Shown here: piece by piece, positions 1-7,210 of the stretch | How positions within the stretch are numbered: position 1 is the stretch's first letter | How the letters are laid out: each line of letters starts with the position of its first letter | From: Chloroflexota bacterium | GTDB taxonomy: Bacteria > Chloroflexota > UBA6077 > SHYK01 | Length of the DNA stretch: 35,438 nucleotides | Direction: 5' to 3' | Assembly: GCA_016202435.1 (NCBI GenBank) | Contig: JACQOR010000035.1 | Coordinates: 1-35,438 of the forward strand | Position numbers and translations under genes: made by a program | Notes under the pieces: generated by a model | Databases searched by the model: none | Told to the model about the DNA's origin: nothing | Seen by the model: the letters and a program-made list of their open reading frames with translations, nothing else

Positions 1-77
1 CCGGGCGTTTCGCCTCGGTCGCCGTGACAATCTGCTCCCAATGGAGGGGTGAGCTAGCTGCGCCTGCCGGAGGCCCG

Positions 78-872
78 TCACGTCCGGACCGGGGTAAGGG
101 CGAATCCTAGAGTTGGAGACGCAGTGAGTGGGCGGGTCGTCGCGTCGGGAGTTCGGGTCAGAAGCACCGTTCCCCTCGGAGTTGCCGGAGAGGCGGCCAG
201 CGTGGGCGCCACGGTTGGCGTGGGCGTGGGCGTGGCGGTGGGAGTAACGAGGGTCCAAATGTTGAGTGGCGCCGCTCGAGCCGCCGCTTCCGCGCGCTCG
301 AGCCCAGCCTGATACCGCAGGTTCGACCCGAGCGGAGCCAACTTCCCCAGGCCTTCCCGGAGCAGCATCTCGTTCACCATTACGCCGTCAACGTATACGT
401 AGCGGAGCAAGAAACCAGCCGAGTCGAGGTCCGAAACATCCGACTGGATCTCGACCCGCTTGCGTTCAACCAGGGCTACGTTGCGCTCCGCTGCCTGACG
501 CCCGAATGGCTCTAGGGAACGGCCGAACATTCCCGCTCCCGGGGTATCGACGCCTATATAGCGGATCGTTGCTCCTCCTTCGATCAGCACCGTATTCCCG
601 TCCCAGACCCGCAGGACCTGCGCAAAATCACGCCCAGGTCTGGGCGTGGCCGTGGGTATCGGAGTTGCGGCAGGCGTCGGGGGGACCTCGGTTGCGGCCA
701 GCGAAGGCGCCGCGGTGCTCGTGAGGGGCGGAGGGACTGGAAGCACTCGGCCGCCCCCGCTGGGGCCATACGAGCAGCCCCAGGTGAGGAGCGCCACCAA
801 GGCAAGGGACTGGTGAGCAAGAACTCTCCGGCTGCGCGGCGTTCGGCTGGCCGCGCTCACGCTCACCCTCAA
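78..872 (-). CDS. Lipoprotein with degenerate staphylococcal-nuclease-like domain
   Basis: A 264-residue protein starting at TTG. A signal sequence ends in a lipobox-like LTWGC (Cys33), so it is probably a surface-anchored lipoprotein. Two Pro/Thr-rich linkers (about residues 45-80 and 210-235) flank an SNase-like fold at about residues 81-207. The fold is recognisable from RVWDGNTVLI, IRYIGVDTP, YVYVDGVMVNEMLLREGL and a closing PLNIW. Compared with staphylococcal nuclease, Arg35 (R104) and Asp40 (D109) are kept. Asp21 is Asn (N93), Glu43 is Gly (G112), and Arg87 aligns with Phe (F154), so nuclease activity is doubtful. The C-terminal linker is encoded by short GTGGGC-like repeats near 216-243. 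It starts 25 nt after nrdR on the same strand and is probably co-transcribed. GTG codons at positions 3 and 5 are alternative starts. The fold call is firm; the function is unknown. Confidence 0.8.
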   Translation of the reverse strand: MRVSVSAASRTPRSRRVLAHQSLALVALLTWGCSYGPSGGGRVLPVPPPLTSTAAPSLAATEVPPTPAATPIPTATPRPGRDFAQVLRVWDGNTVLIEGGATIRYIGVDTPGAGMFGRSLEPFGRQAAERNVALVERKRVEIQSDVSDLDSAGFLLRYVYVDGVMVNEMLLREGLGKLAPLGSNLRYQAGLERAEAAARAAPLNIWTLVTPTATPTPTPTVAPTLAASPATPRGTVLLTRTPDATTRPLTASPTLGFALTPVRT

Positions 873-897
873 CCCGGTGGGAGATGGGCCAAACCGA

Positions 898-1386
898 TTA
901 GCTACTGGTTCGACCAGAGACAGTTCCGACCCGATCCGGGTTCAACACACGCTGAATCTCATCCTGGAACGACGAGAGGTCGGCAAAGGCCCGATAGACG
1001 GAGGCAAACCGAATGTACGCCACGTTGTCGAGCACTCTGAGCTTATCCATCACCAGTTCACCCACAAGCTGATTGCTCACTTCGGAGCCTTCGCTGCGGC
1101 GAAGCTCCGCCTCCACCTCGTTCACGAGTTGTTCGATGGCTTCGGCACTTACTGGTCGCTTGGCGCAGGCCTTCATCACTCCGGAGCGCAGCTTCTGACG
1201 GCTGAACAGCTCGCGCCGGCCATCTTTCTTTACCACCATCACATCGGCCACTTCGGATCGCTCGTAGGTGGTGAACCTCCCGCCACAGGCAGAGCAGCGG
1301 CGACGACGACGCGTCACCGTACGATCTTCCGAGTCGCGCTTGTCGATGACCTTCGTGGTCAAAGCGGAACAATAGGGGCACCGCAC
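898..1386 (-). CDS. nrdR: Transcriptional repressor NrdR
   Basis: A 162-residue protein of typical NrdR length. The N-terminus is a zinc ribbon with two CxxC pairs (MRCPYC and CSACGGRF), joined by the Arg-rich segment TRRRRRC seen in this family. It is followed by an ATP-cone domain (about residues 47-137, starting VMVVKKDGRRELFSRQKL). NrdR proteins sense ATP/dATP and repress ribonucleotide reductase genes by binding paired NrdR boxes. No ribonucleotide reductase gene and no obvious NrdR box is visible here, so its targets lie elsewhere. The start is GTG, with an ATGGAGG Shine-Dalgarno region about 10 nt upstream. The gene is divergent from RNase J and precedes the nuclease-like lipoprotein by 25 nt. 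Confidence 0.95.
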   Translation of the reverse strand: MRCPYCSALTTKVIDKRDSEDRTVTRRRRRCSACGGRFTTYERSEVADVMVVKKDGRRELFSRQKLRSGVMKACAKRPVSAEAIEQLVNEVEAELRRSEGSEVSNQLVGELVMDKLRVLDNVAYIRFASVYRAFADLSSFQDEIQRVLNPDRVGTVSGRTSS

Positions 1387-1583
1387 TCTAGGGACCGGCC
1401 TCCATCAGCAGATAGACAGATAGTAGGGGTTATGCCATGAACCGGGACGGAGCGGTACAGTTTCGCTCGGTGATGTCGATAATTCCGCACCCACCAGGAT
1501 AGCTGGCCACAAAACAGGAGGCGCGTTAGCGCTCTTCCACGTGGCAAGGACACGCGGGCACGCCCCCGGATAAAGGAGAAGCT
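1387..1583. promoter_or_regulatory. Divergent intergenic region nrdR / rnj
   Basis: A 197-nt region between two outward-facing genes, so it must hold promoters for both. Visible elements are a tandem pair CAGATAG at 1409-1415 and 1417-1423, lying in the nrdR leader. A GATAAT (1478-1483) could be a -10 for rnj, but no good -35 lies upstream. The AAAGGAGAA Shine-Dalgarno site of rnj is at 1572-1580. No NrdR box was recognised. Confidence 0.4.
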
Positions 1584-3266
1584 TTGGTCGTCGGACCTCT
1601 TCGCATTGCACCACTTGGCGGCGTCGGCGAGTTCGGCAAGAACTCCACTCTGTACGAATATGCTGGCAGCTCACTGCTCGTCGACGCCGGCCTCAAGTTC
1701 CCCGAGGATGAGATGCTCGGAGTCGACCTCGTCATCCCCAGCTATGAGTACGTTTTGCAGCGAGCCGATCAATTGCGCGTCGTGCTGCTCACACACGCGC
1801 ATGAGGACCACATCGGTTCGCTGCCGTTTCTGGTTCGGCAGCTCCCTGCTGCCCAGCCCCTCGTGGTCGCCGGTGCGCCATTGACGCTCGGGCTCGTCGA
1901 CACCAAGCTTCATGAATACGGGGTCCGAGACCGCGTGATCTATGAGGAGATCCGTCCAGGGGAAGTGCATCAGTTCGGCCCGTTTGGGGTCGAGTTCATC
2001 CACGTGACGCACAGTGTGCCGGACGCGGTGGCGCTCGCCATCCGCTGCGACGAGTACATCTGCGTTCACACCGGCGACTTCAAGTTCGACCCGACCCCAC
2101 TGGACGAGAAACCGGCTGACATCCAGCGGCTGGTTCAACTGGGCGATGAGGGGGTGCTCGTTCTCCTCTGCGACACAACTCGCATCGATGAGCCTGGGCG
2201 CACACCTACCGAGCAGTTGGTCGCGGATTCGCTTGCCCGGATCATGCGGCAAGCCCCCGGACGAGTGATTGTGACGATGTTCGCGTCGAACATCACCAGA
2301 CTCCGGCAGGTAGTTCAGACTGCCCAGGCGATGGGCCGTTCAGTGGGCATCGTGGGCCGGAGCCTCGTCAAGAACGTCGACGTAGCGCATTCCATGGGCT
2401 ACATGCCGGAGGCATCGGGCGTGGCGACTGACCTTGGGGCGCTCCGGGGGCTGGCTCCGGAATCCACCGTGCTGCTCACCACGGGAAGCCAGGGGGAGCC
2501 GACGTCTGCTCTCGCCCGCATGGCGGCGGACGACCACCCGGGCATCAAGATCATAAGCGGAGACACCGTCGTGCTCTCAGCCAGTCCGGTGCCGGGCAAT
2601 GAGATCACCGTGTCCCGGACCATCAATAACTTGTACCGGCGCGGCGCCCACGTCATTGCGCGTCGCGCTGGGACGGACGCGGAGCACGTGCACGTGTCCG
2701 GCCATGGGAGCCGTGAGGAAATCCGTGACATGCTTCGGTTCGTCCGGCCAAAGTACTGCGTCCCGCTTCACGGCGAGTATCGGAACCTTTCGGAGTTCCG
2801 GACGCTGGCGAAGGAAATCGGCATCTCCGAGGACCGGGTGATCCTGACGGACATCGGGGACGTGGTGGAGTTCGACGAGACGGGCGTGCGGCGAGCGGGC
2901 GCGATCCCGTCCGGAGCGGTGTTCGTCGACGGCCTGACCCTCGGAGTAAGCAACGTCGTGTTACGAGACCGACGCCGGCTTGGCGACGACGGGGTCCTCG
3001 TGGTCACGATAACGCTGGACGCGGAAACTGGAGAGCTGATCGGTCGGCCGGAGTTCATCTCAAGAGGCCTGTTTGACAATGACAGCCCGCACTTGGAGGA
3101 TCTCGTGCATGAGGGTGAAAGGCGACTCCGCCGAGCCATATCCCGTCTCAGTGGGCCGCCAGAACCGAGCGTGATTGAGTCCAAGACCCGGGAGATCCTG
3201 GAAGGCTACCTGTCCTATCACACGCGCCGCCGCCCGCTGATCCTCCCGATTGTGACCCAGGGGTAG
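1584..3266 (+). CDS. rnj: Ribonuclease J
   Basis: A 560-residue metallo-beta-lactamase / beta-CASP ribonuclease, close to the usual ~555 residues for RNase J. The protein opens with LGGVGEFGKNSTLYEY. It carries the zinc motif HAHEDHIG (residues 71-78), further metal-binding segments HVTHSVPD and HTGDFKFD, and the beta-CASP motif HVHVSGHGS. A C-terminal domain follows (about residues 450-560). RNase J acts in the cytoplasm as a 5'-to-3' exonuclease and endonuclease in mRNA decay and rRNA maturation. The start is TTG, chosen because AAAGGAGAA sits a few nucleotides upstream and the conserved N-terminus begins right after it. It ends 46 nt from the convergent fabZ stop. Whether it is J1 or J2 cannot be told, since only one copy is visible. 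Confidence 0.96.
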   Translation: MVVGPLRIAPLGGVGEFGKNSTLYEYAGSSLLVDAGLKFPEDEMLGVDLVIPSYEYVLQRADQLRVVLLTHAHEDHIGSLPFLVRQLPAAQPLVVAGAPLTLGLVDTKLHEYGVRDRVIYEEIRPGEVHQFGPFGVEFIHVTHSVPDAVALAIRCDEYICVHTGDFKFDPTPLDEKPADIQRLVQLGDEGVLVLLCDTTRIDEPGRTPTEQLVADSLARIMRQAPGRVIVTMFASNITRLRQVVQTAQAMGRSVGIVGRSLVKNVDVAHSMGYMPEASGVATDLGALRGLAPESTVLLTTGSQGEPTSALARMAADDHPGIKIISGDTVVLSASPVPGNEITVSRTINNLYRRGAHVIARRAGTDAEHVHVSGHGSREEIRDMLRFVRPKYCVPLHGEYRNLSEFRTLAKEIGISEDRVILTDIGDVVEFDETGVRRAGAIPSGAVFVDGLTLGVSNVVLRDRRRLGDDGVLVVTITLDAETGELIGRPEFISRGLFDNDSPHLEDLVHEGERRLRRAISRLSGPPEPSVIESKTREILEGYLSYHTRRRPLILPIVTQG

Positions 3267-3312
3267 GCACATCAACTTGCCCGGATCTCGTAGGGTACCG
3301 GCAGACGCCCCT

Positions 3313-3780
3313 CTACCCAAGCTCTGCGGGTCGGTCGACGATCGCGAAGGAAAGCTCGCCTTCGGCGAGCAGTTGGCCCTCACTAGTGGCGGTGCCGCGA
3401 GCTTTGCCGTAGCTCGCGCGCTGGGCGGTCACAGCAACCTCGAGCCGCACTTCGTGACCAGGAAACACGGGTTTCCGGAAGCGCCATCCGTCCAAGCCCG
3501 TGAGCATGGCGATCTTTCCCCGATTCTGGGGTAGACCGAGCGCGGCGACCGCTCCTACTTCAGCCAGAGCTTCGGCAATGAGCACTCCGGGCATTACCGG
3601 AAATCCGGGAAAGTGCCCGGATAGGACGTCGGAGAACTCAGCGACGTCATGGATGACGCCTACGGCTCGTTTCCCAAGATCCAGCTCGACGATTTCGTCA
3701 ACGAAGATAAAAGGCGCCCGGTGCGGAATGATGGCCTCGATCTCCCTTCTGCTGAGATGCCCTTCTCTTCCCGACGACAT
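3313..3780 (-). CDS. fabZ: 3-hydroxyacyl-ACP dehydratase FabZ
   Basis: A 155-residue hot-dog-fold protein of the usual FabZ size. The N-terminal IIPHRAPFIFVDEI and the central helix motif GHFPGFPVMPGVLIAEALAE are diagnostic. The His in GHFPG and the Glu in IAEALA are the catalytic pair. FabZ dehydrates 3-hydroxyacyl-ACP to trans-2-enoyl-ACP in fatty acid elongation. The ATG start lies 2 nt after the stop of the upstream secreted protein gene, so the two are likely one transcription unit. That pairing is unusual because no other fab genes are nearby. Assignment to FabZ rather than FabA rests on length and the PHR/VDEI motif. Confidence 0.93.
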   Translation of the reverse strand: MSSGREGHLSRREIEAIIPHRAPFIFVDEIVELDLGKRAVGVIHDVAEFSDVLSGHFPGFPVMPGVLIAEALAEVGAVAALGLPQNRGKIAMLTGLDGWRFRKPVFPGHEVRLEVAVTAQRASYGKARGTATSEGQLLAEGELSFAIVDRPAELG

Positions 3781-3782
3781 TC

Positions 3783-5819
3783 TTAGAAGTCTGCCAGGTC
3801 TGTCGGCGGTTCAGCCGTCGGCGCCGTCACCGAGACCGCGGCCAGTTCTTGAACGTGCCCGGTCCCCTCGTAGAGCGAGAAGTAGTACGTATCTCCGGGG
3901 GTAAGCCCCGGCACATCCCTGGTTCCGACGGGTCCCTGCGCGTAAAGCTCCTCCGGTCCCTGACCTTCGGAAACGTAAAGCTGTCCCGTCAGTCCGGTGC
4001 CCGTATCCCAGGTGATCGACAGGACGGTTGGGTCGTCGGCGTCCAGCGCTGGCGCCACCCGCGCGGTCAAACTGGCCCGAGTGGAGTCCGACGCGGGCAC
4101 TCGGATCGGGCTCTGTGGGTGGCCGACTACCCTAAGGGTCTGGAGACGAGTCAACCCCTGGTACAGCCGAAACTCGTAGGCCCAGCCTGGTCGGAGCCAG
4201 GAAATGCTGGCAAACCCGTTGGAGCCCTGGCTGAAAGGCACTTCAGAACCACCAGGTTGCCATACGAAGACCTGGCCCACACCGCCATTTCCGGTGCTCC
4301 AGCTGACCAGCGACCCGCCGGCCCCATCAGGTGCAGCGGCAATCCAGGGAGGATCAAACAGCATGGCATACGTGCTGCCGTCCGAAGGCGAGCCCGGCGC
4401 CGGAATACCCTCGCCACCGGTATTCCAAGGCGGCAGCGCAGGCGCGGGGGTTGGGATCGCAGTCTGCCTCGAATGGCTCCCAGTTACCGTGAGCGTCCGC
4501 AACCGTTTGGCCTTCGTCATCCCCTGGTACAGTCGAAACTCGTAGGTCCAGCCTGGGGTGATCCAGGACGCCTCCGCCGAACCCTTGGCACCCTGGCCGA
4601 AAGGCACCTCGCCGCCCCCCTGTTGCCACACAAAGACCTGGCCGAACGATCCGTCGCCGGTATTCCAGCTGATGTTGGTAATCCCTCGCCCGCTCCCGGC
4701 GGGGACGGGGTTCGGACTCGCGGCCAGCGTCGCGCTGCCACTCGCCGCCGGGGGCGGCGGCGCCAAAATGATCGGAGCGCCCGATTCAGAAGCCGGCGCG
4801 CTTCGGGGAGTAACCAGCGGGGTTGTCCGGGCCGGCGGCGAAGCCGCATCGAGCCAGAGGAACGTCACCCTGATCCAATCGTTCGAGGTCATTTGGAGAT
4901 CATCCCAGAAAGTGCCGTCGGCAAGGTCAATAGAGGTCGGAATGGTCACGTACCGTCCAAACTCGTCTCGGCCGCCGTTGTAGTCGCGAAAAAAGGCGGC
5001 CTCTGCCGCCGGAGTCCATCGGGGGAGATCGCCAAAGGACTCGCGCCTCTCGTTCCAGTAGTCGTCCCGGATGTTCCACGGCCCAACGTCCCAAACTGGC
5101 GCCTCGACGGTCCTGCCCCGATATTCGAGCCGAACTACGTAGTCACTCCGGTCCAGGGCGTTGAGCGCCCGGCGCGACGGCAGCGCCACGAAGCGGTCAC
5201 GTTCCACTATGACGTGACCGTTAGCTGTGGTCCCCCCTACCAACCCCTCGCGGGTCGCCCACAGGGTCGCTGTAGGTGGACCGAATTGGGCTGCGAGATT
5301 CTCCGCATGGAACCTCGCCTCCATGGGCCGGACCCATCCGTACACGCCTCGCACTCTCGGAGACTGGCCACTCGGGCTGGAGAGGAGGGTAACCCGTGCC
5401 TGCAGCGATGACGCTCCGGCGAGCGCATCGAGCGCATCCGTCAGCTCCCAGAGGCCCCAATGCCCTTCAAACCACCCTCGGGCCTCGAGCAGGACATCAG
5501 TGCCTCGAGGCAGCTCCGCGTCAAGGATCAGGTCATCGACAACCGATGGCCAATCAAACTGTACCGCTAGCGACTGGGCCGTCCCAAACTTGGAATGCGG
5601 ATCGTAGGCGGGCGAGTAACGGGCGTCGGCACCCAACACCAGATCGCCTTCGCGCAGATCGAGACCGGTTCCCGAGCCCTCGAACAGCTGCGACCCCGAG
5701 ATCCAAAAGCTCATGCCAGCTCCGAAGCTCTCAGCTCGAAGCGGGGCGGGGTGAGAAAGAAGCGGGAAGAGGACGCTCGCCAAGAGCGCTGCCCGTCCCC
5801 ACAGGGGACCCATAAGCAT
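3783..5819 (-). CDS. Secreted modular protein: barrel-like domain plus three beta repeats
   Basis: A 678-residue protein with a cleavable-looking signal peptide (about residues 1-29, ending APLRA-ES). An N-terminal beta-rich region (about 35-165) is followed by a segment resembling a double-psi beta-barrel/RlpA-type domain (about 186-312: GGTTANGHVIV, PVWDVGPWN, IDLADGTFWDDL). A Pro/Ala-rich linker follows, then three copies of a roughly 90-residue module. The module signature is W-x-TG-x-G-x-x-GQ-V/L, then an acidic residue, F/YxQG, and YEFRLYQG or YYFSLYEG near the end. The repeats look like immunoglobulin/FN3-type beta sandwiches. Export and cell-surface or glycan binding is an inference. 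The DPBB-like part has an insertion between its halves, so catalysis cannot be assumed. A second ATG lies two codons downstream. It is the first gene of a pair with fabZ. Confidence 0.75.
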   Translation of the reverse strand: MLMGPLWGRAALLASVLFPLLSHPAPLRAESFGAGMSFWISGSQLFEGSGTGLDLREGDLVLGADARYSPAYDPHSKFGTAQSLAVQFDWPSVVDDLILDAELPRGTDVLLEARGWFEGHWGLWELTDALDALAGASSLQARVTLLSSPSGQSPRVRGVYGWVRPMEARFHAENLAAQFGPPTATLWATREGLVGGTTANGHVIVERDRFVALPSRRALNALDRSDYVVRLEYRGRTVEAPVWDVGPWNIRDDYWNERRESFGDLPRWTPAAEAAFFRDYNGGRDEFGRYVTIPTSIDLADGTFWDDLQMTSNDWIRVTFLWLDAASPPARTTPLVTPRSAPASESGAPIILAPPPPAASGSATLAASPNPVPAGSGRGITNISWNTGDGSFGQVFVWQQGGGEVPFGQGAKGSAEASWITPGWTYEFRLYQGMTKAKRLRTLTVTGSHSRQTAIPTPAPALPPWNTGGEGIPAPGSPSDGSTYAMLFDPPWIAAAPDGAGGSLVSWSTGNGGVGQVFVWQPGGSEVPFSQGSNGFASISWLRPGWAYEFRLYQGLTRLQTLRVVGHPQSPIRVPASDSTRASLTARVAPALDADDPTVLSITWDTGTGLTGQLYVSEGQGPEELYAQGPVGTRDVPGLTPGDTYYFSLYEGTGHVQELAAVSVTAPTAEPPTDLADF

Positions 5820-6120
5820 CGACGAGTAGCGCTGCTCCTGAAGGGCTTGTCACGTGCCCGTCTGTCATCGGGCCCGGAGGATTGTAGGGTTTCGTCGATG
5901 CAGCGCCGCGGCGGTCAGGCAGGCAGCCCCGTGGCCCGTGAGTCTTCTGTGATGAGGCCCTCACTGTGTCATGCCCAGGGTTCATGGTTGCGGCCCGTCC
6001 CGAGCCTACTTAAAGCGCTGTCATCCCGCAGGCGAAACCCCATCCCGGGCTTTCCCGAAGAATTGGGCGCCCTGGGGAACTGCTTCGCGTCGCTCAAGGA
6101 CAGGGCTATACTCGGAACCC
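5820..6120. other. Divergent intergenic region, 301 nt
   Basis: No convincing gene. The region must contain promoters for the minus-strand secreted protein and the plus-strand glycosyltransferase. On the minus strand a TACAAT (5881-5886 read backward) has no matching -35. On the plus strand a TATACT lies directly before the GTG start of the glycosyltransferase. The stretch 6019-6104 carries weakly complementary ends (CTGTC ... GACAG) and looks a little like a decayed palindromic repeat, but the match is poor. Confidence 0.4.
6107..6112 (+). promoter_or_regulatory. -10 element for a probable leaderless transcript
   Basis: TATACT ends 8 nt before the GTG of the downstream glycosyltransferase. 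Transcription starting about 7 nt after a -10 box would begin at, or within 1-2 nt of, the start codon. No Shine-Dalgarno site is present in between. The same 10-mer CTATACTCGG occurs before secD. The candidate -35 (TTCGCG, 17 nt upstream) is weak. Confidence 0.5.
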
Positions 6121-6948
6121 GTGAACGTCTGGATTGTCCTCCCAACCTACAACGAGGCCGAAAATCTCGAAGCGATGGTCGAGACCTTGCTCGACAAGCT
6201 CGACTGGATGGCCGGTTCCTCTCCCCCGTCACCGAAGCTTGTTCCCGAAGCGGTTGGCGTCAGTTCGTCGACGAGTCTCCTGCGCGCCAGACCACCGGCA
6301 CCTCGAGGTTGGCTCGAGGTGCCGCCCAACGTCTCAGTGTTGGTGGTGGACGACGCATCGCCGGACGGCACGGGCAGGATCGCTGATCGCCTATCGCGCG
6401 AGAGGGATGGCCGGGTCAGAGTTCTGCACCGCGCGGGCAAGCTCGGGCTGGGTAGCGCCTACATCGCCGGTTTTTCCCTTGCTCTCGAATGGGGCGCCGA
6501 CATCGTATTCGAGATGGACGCTGACTTCTCACATTCGCCAAGTTACCTACCGGAAATGCTCCGTCTCCTTGAGAACCACGATGTCGTCGTCGGCTCTCGG
6601 TGGGCGCCTGGCGGGAAACTAGATGAACGCTGGGAGATGTGGCGTTATCTGCTCAGCAAGTACGCCAACCTCTACGCACGCTGGGTCACGGGGCTCAGGG
6701 TTTACGACACGACAGCGGGGTTCAAAGCCTGGCGTGGCGATGCGCTCCGCAAATTGCCCCTGCACCGCGTCCGCTCTGACGGCTACGCTTTTCAGATCGA
6801 GATGGCAGTCGCATCCCAGCAGCTCAAACTTCGCGTCACTGAGTTGCCAATCTACTTCGGCGAGCGCGAGCGCGGGCAGTCCAAGATGTCCTGGCGAATT
6901 ATCACCGAGGCGACCTGGCGCGTCTGGCAGATCCGTTCTCGCTGGTAA
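6121..6948 (+). CDS. Polyprenol-phosphate mannosyltransferase-like family 2 glycosyltransferase
   Basis: A 275-residue GT2 enzyme. It begins VNVWIVLPTYNEAENLEAM, has VLVVDDASPDGTG for nucleotide binding and EMDADFSHSP for the metal-binding acidic motif, and ends SKMSWRIITEATWRVWQIR as in Dpm1/Ppm1 enzymes. No C-terminal membrane segment is visible. Such enzymes transfer mannose (or a related sugar) from GDP-mannose to a polyprenyl phosphate at the inner membrane face. The ORF runs open to 5971, but family alignment puts the start at GTG 6121. About 40 residues (roughly 29-68, Pro/Ser-rich) are inserted between the first helix and the VVDD strand; the family usually has a few residues there. 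It lies 262 nt before the YfhO-flippase fusion on the same strand, suggesting surface glycan work. The substrate sugar is inferred. Confidence 0.88.
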   Translation: MNVWIVLPTYNEAENLEAMVETLLDKLDWMAGSSPPSPKLVPEAVGVSSSTSLLRARPPAPRGWLEVPPNVSVLVVDDASPDGTGRIADRLSRERDGRVRVLHRAGKLGLGSAYIAGFSLALEWGADIVFEMDADFSHSPSYLPEMLRLLENHDVVVGSRWAPGGKLDERWEMWRYLLSKYANLYARWVTGLRVYDTTAGFKAWRGDALRKLPLHRVRSDGYAFQIEMAVASQQLKLRVTELPIYFGERERGQSKMSWRIITEATWRVWQIRSRW

Positions 6949-6986
6949 GGGGGAGGCCCGGTCGCCGCGAGCCGCCCGATAAGGCT

Positions 6987-7002
6987 GGGGGCTGCCGCCC
7001 CC
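6987..7002 (+). terminator. GC-rich hairpin after the glycosyltransferase
   Basis: GGGGGC-TGCC-GCCCCC forms a perfect 6-bp stem about 40 nt after the stop codon. It lacks a U-tract, so intrinsic termination is uncertain; it could instead stabilise the 3' end. Confidence 0.35.
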
Positions 7003-7133
7003 CAAACCCCGTGGCCCTTGCGGGCCTTGGGCGCGCGATGGGAGCGTGGCTCACAGAGTCCCGCCCGGTGTCCGGTAATGCTCGCTTGTCATCCCGTCGC
7101 CAATTGGACGCGACAATCTGTCCCTCGGGTGAC

Positions 7134-7156
7134 CGGAGGGGTGCGGCCCCCCTCCG
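7134..7156 (+). other. Strong hairpin upstream of the YfhO-flippase fusion
   Basis: CGGAGGGG (7134-7141) pairs perfectly with CCCCTCCG (7149-7156) across a 7-nt loop. It ends 54 nt before the ATG of the fusion gene. There is no U-tract, so it may be an attenuator, a transcript-end structure or an mRNA stabiliser; sequence alone does not decide. Confidence 0.4.
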
Positions 7157-7210
7157 CGGCTCAATTCGCCGTTGGCCACCGGCCTCACAAGTTTGGCTAG
7201 GTTCACGGTC

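Noticed and set aside
1-77. End of a gene entering from the left edge
   Set aside because: Several stop codons occur in all frames, and the segment is too short to recognise any protein; nothing supportable.
3849-5411. 520-residue plus-strand ORF
   Set aside because: It is antisense to the secreted repeat protein, which has a signal peptide and clear repeats; the plus frame is Arg/Pro-rich with no domain.
6019-6104. Possible second, decayed copy of the palindromic repeat
   Set aside because: Only about 5 bp of the outer arms pair and the inner arms do not match; not convincing without a genome-wide comparison.
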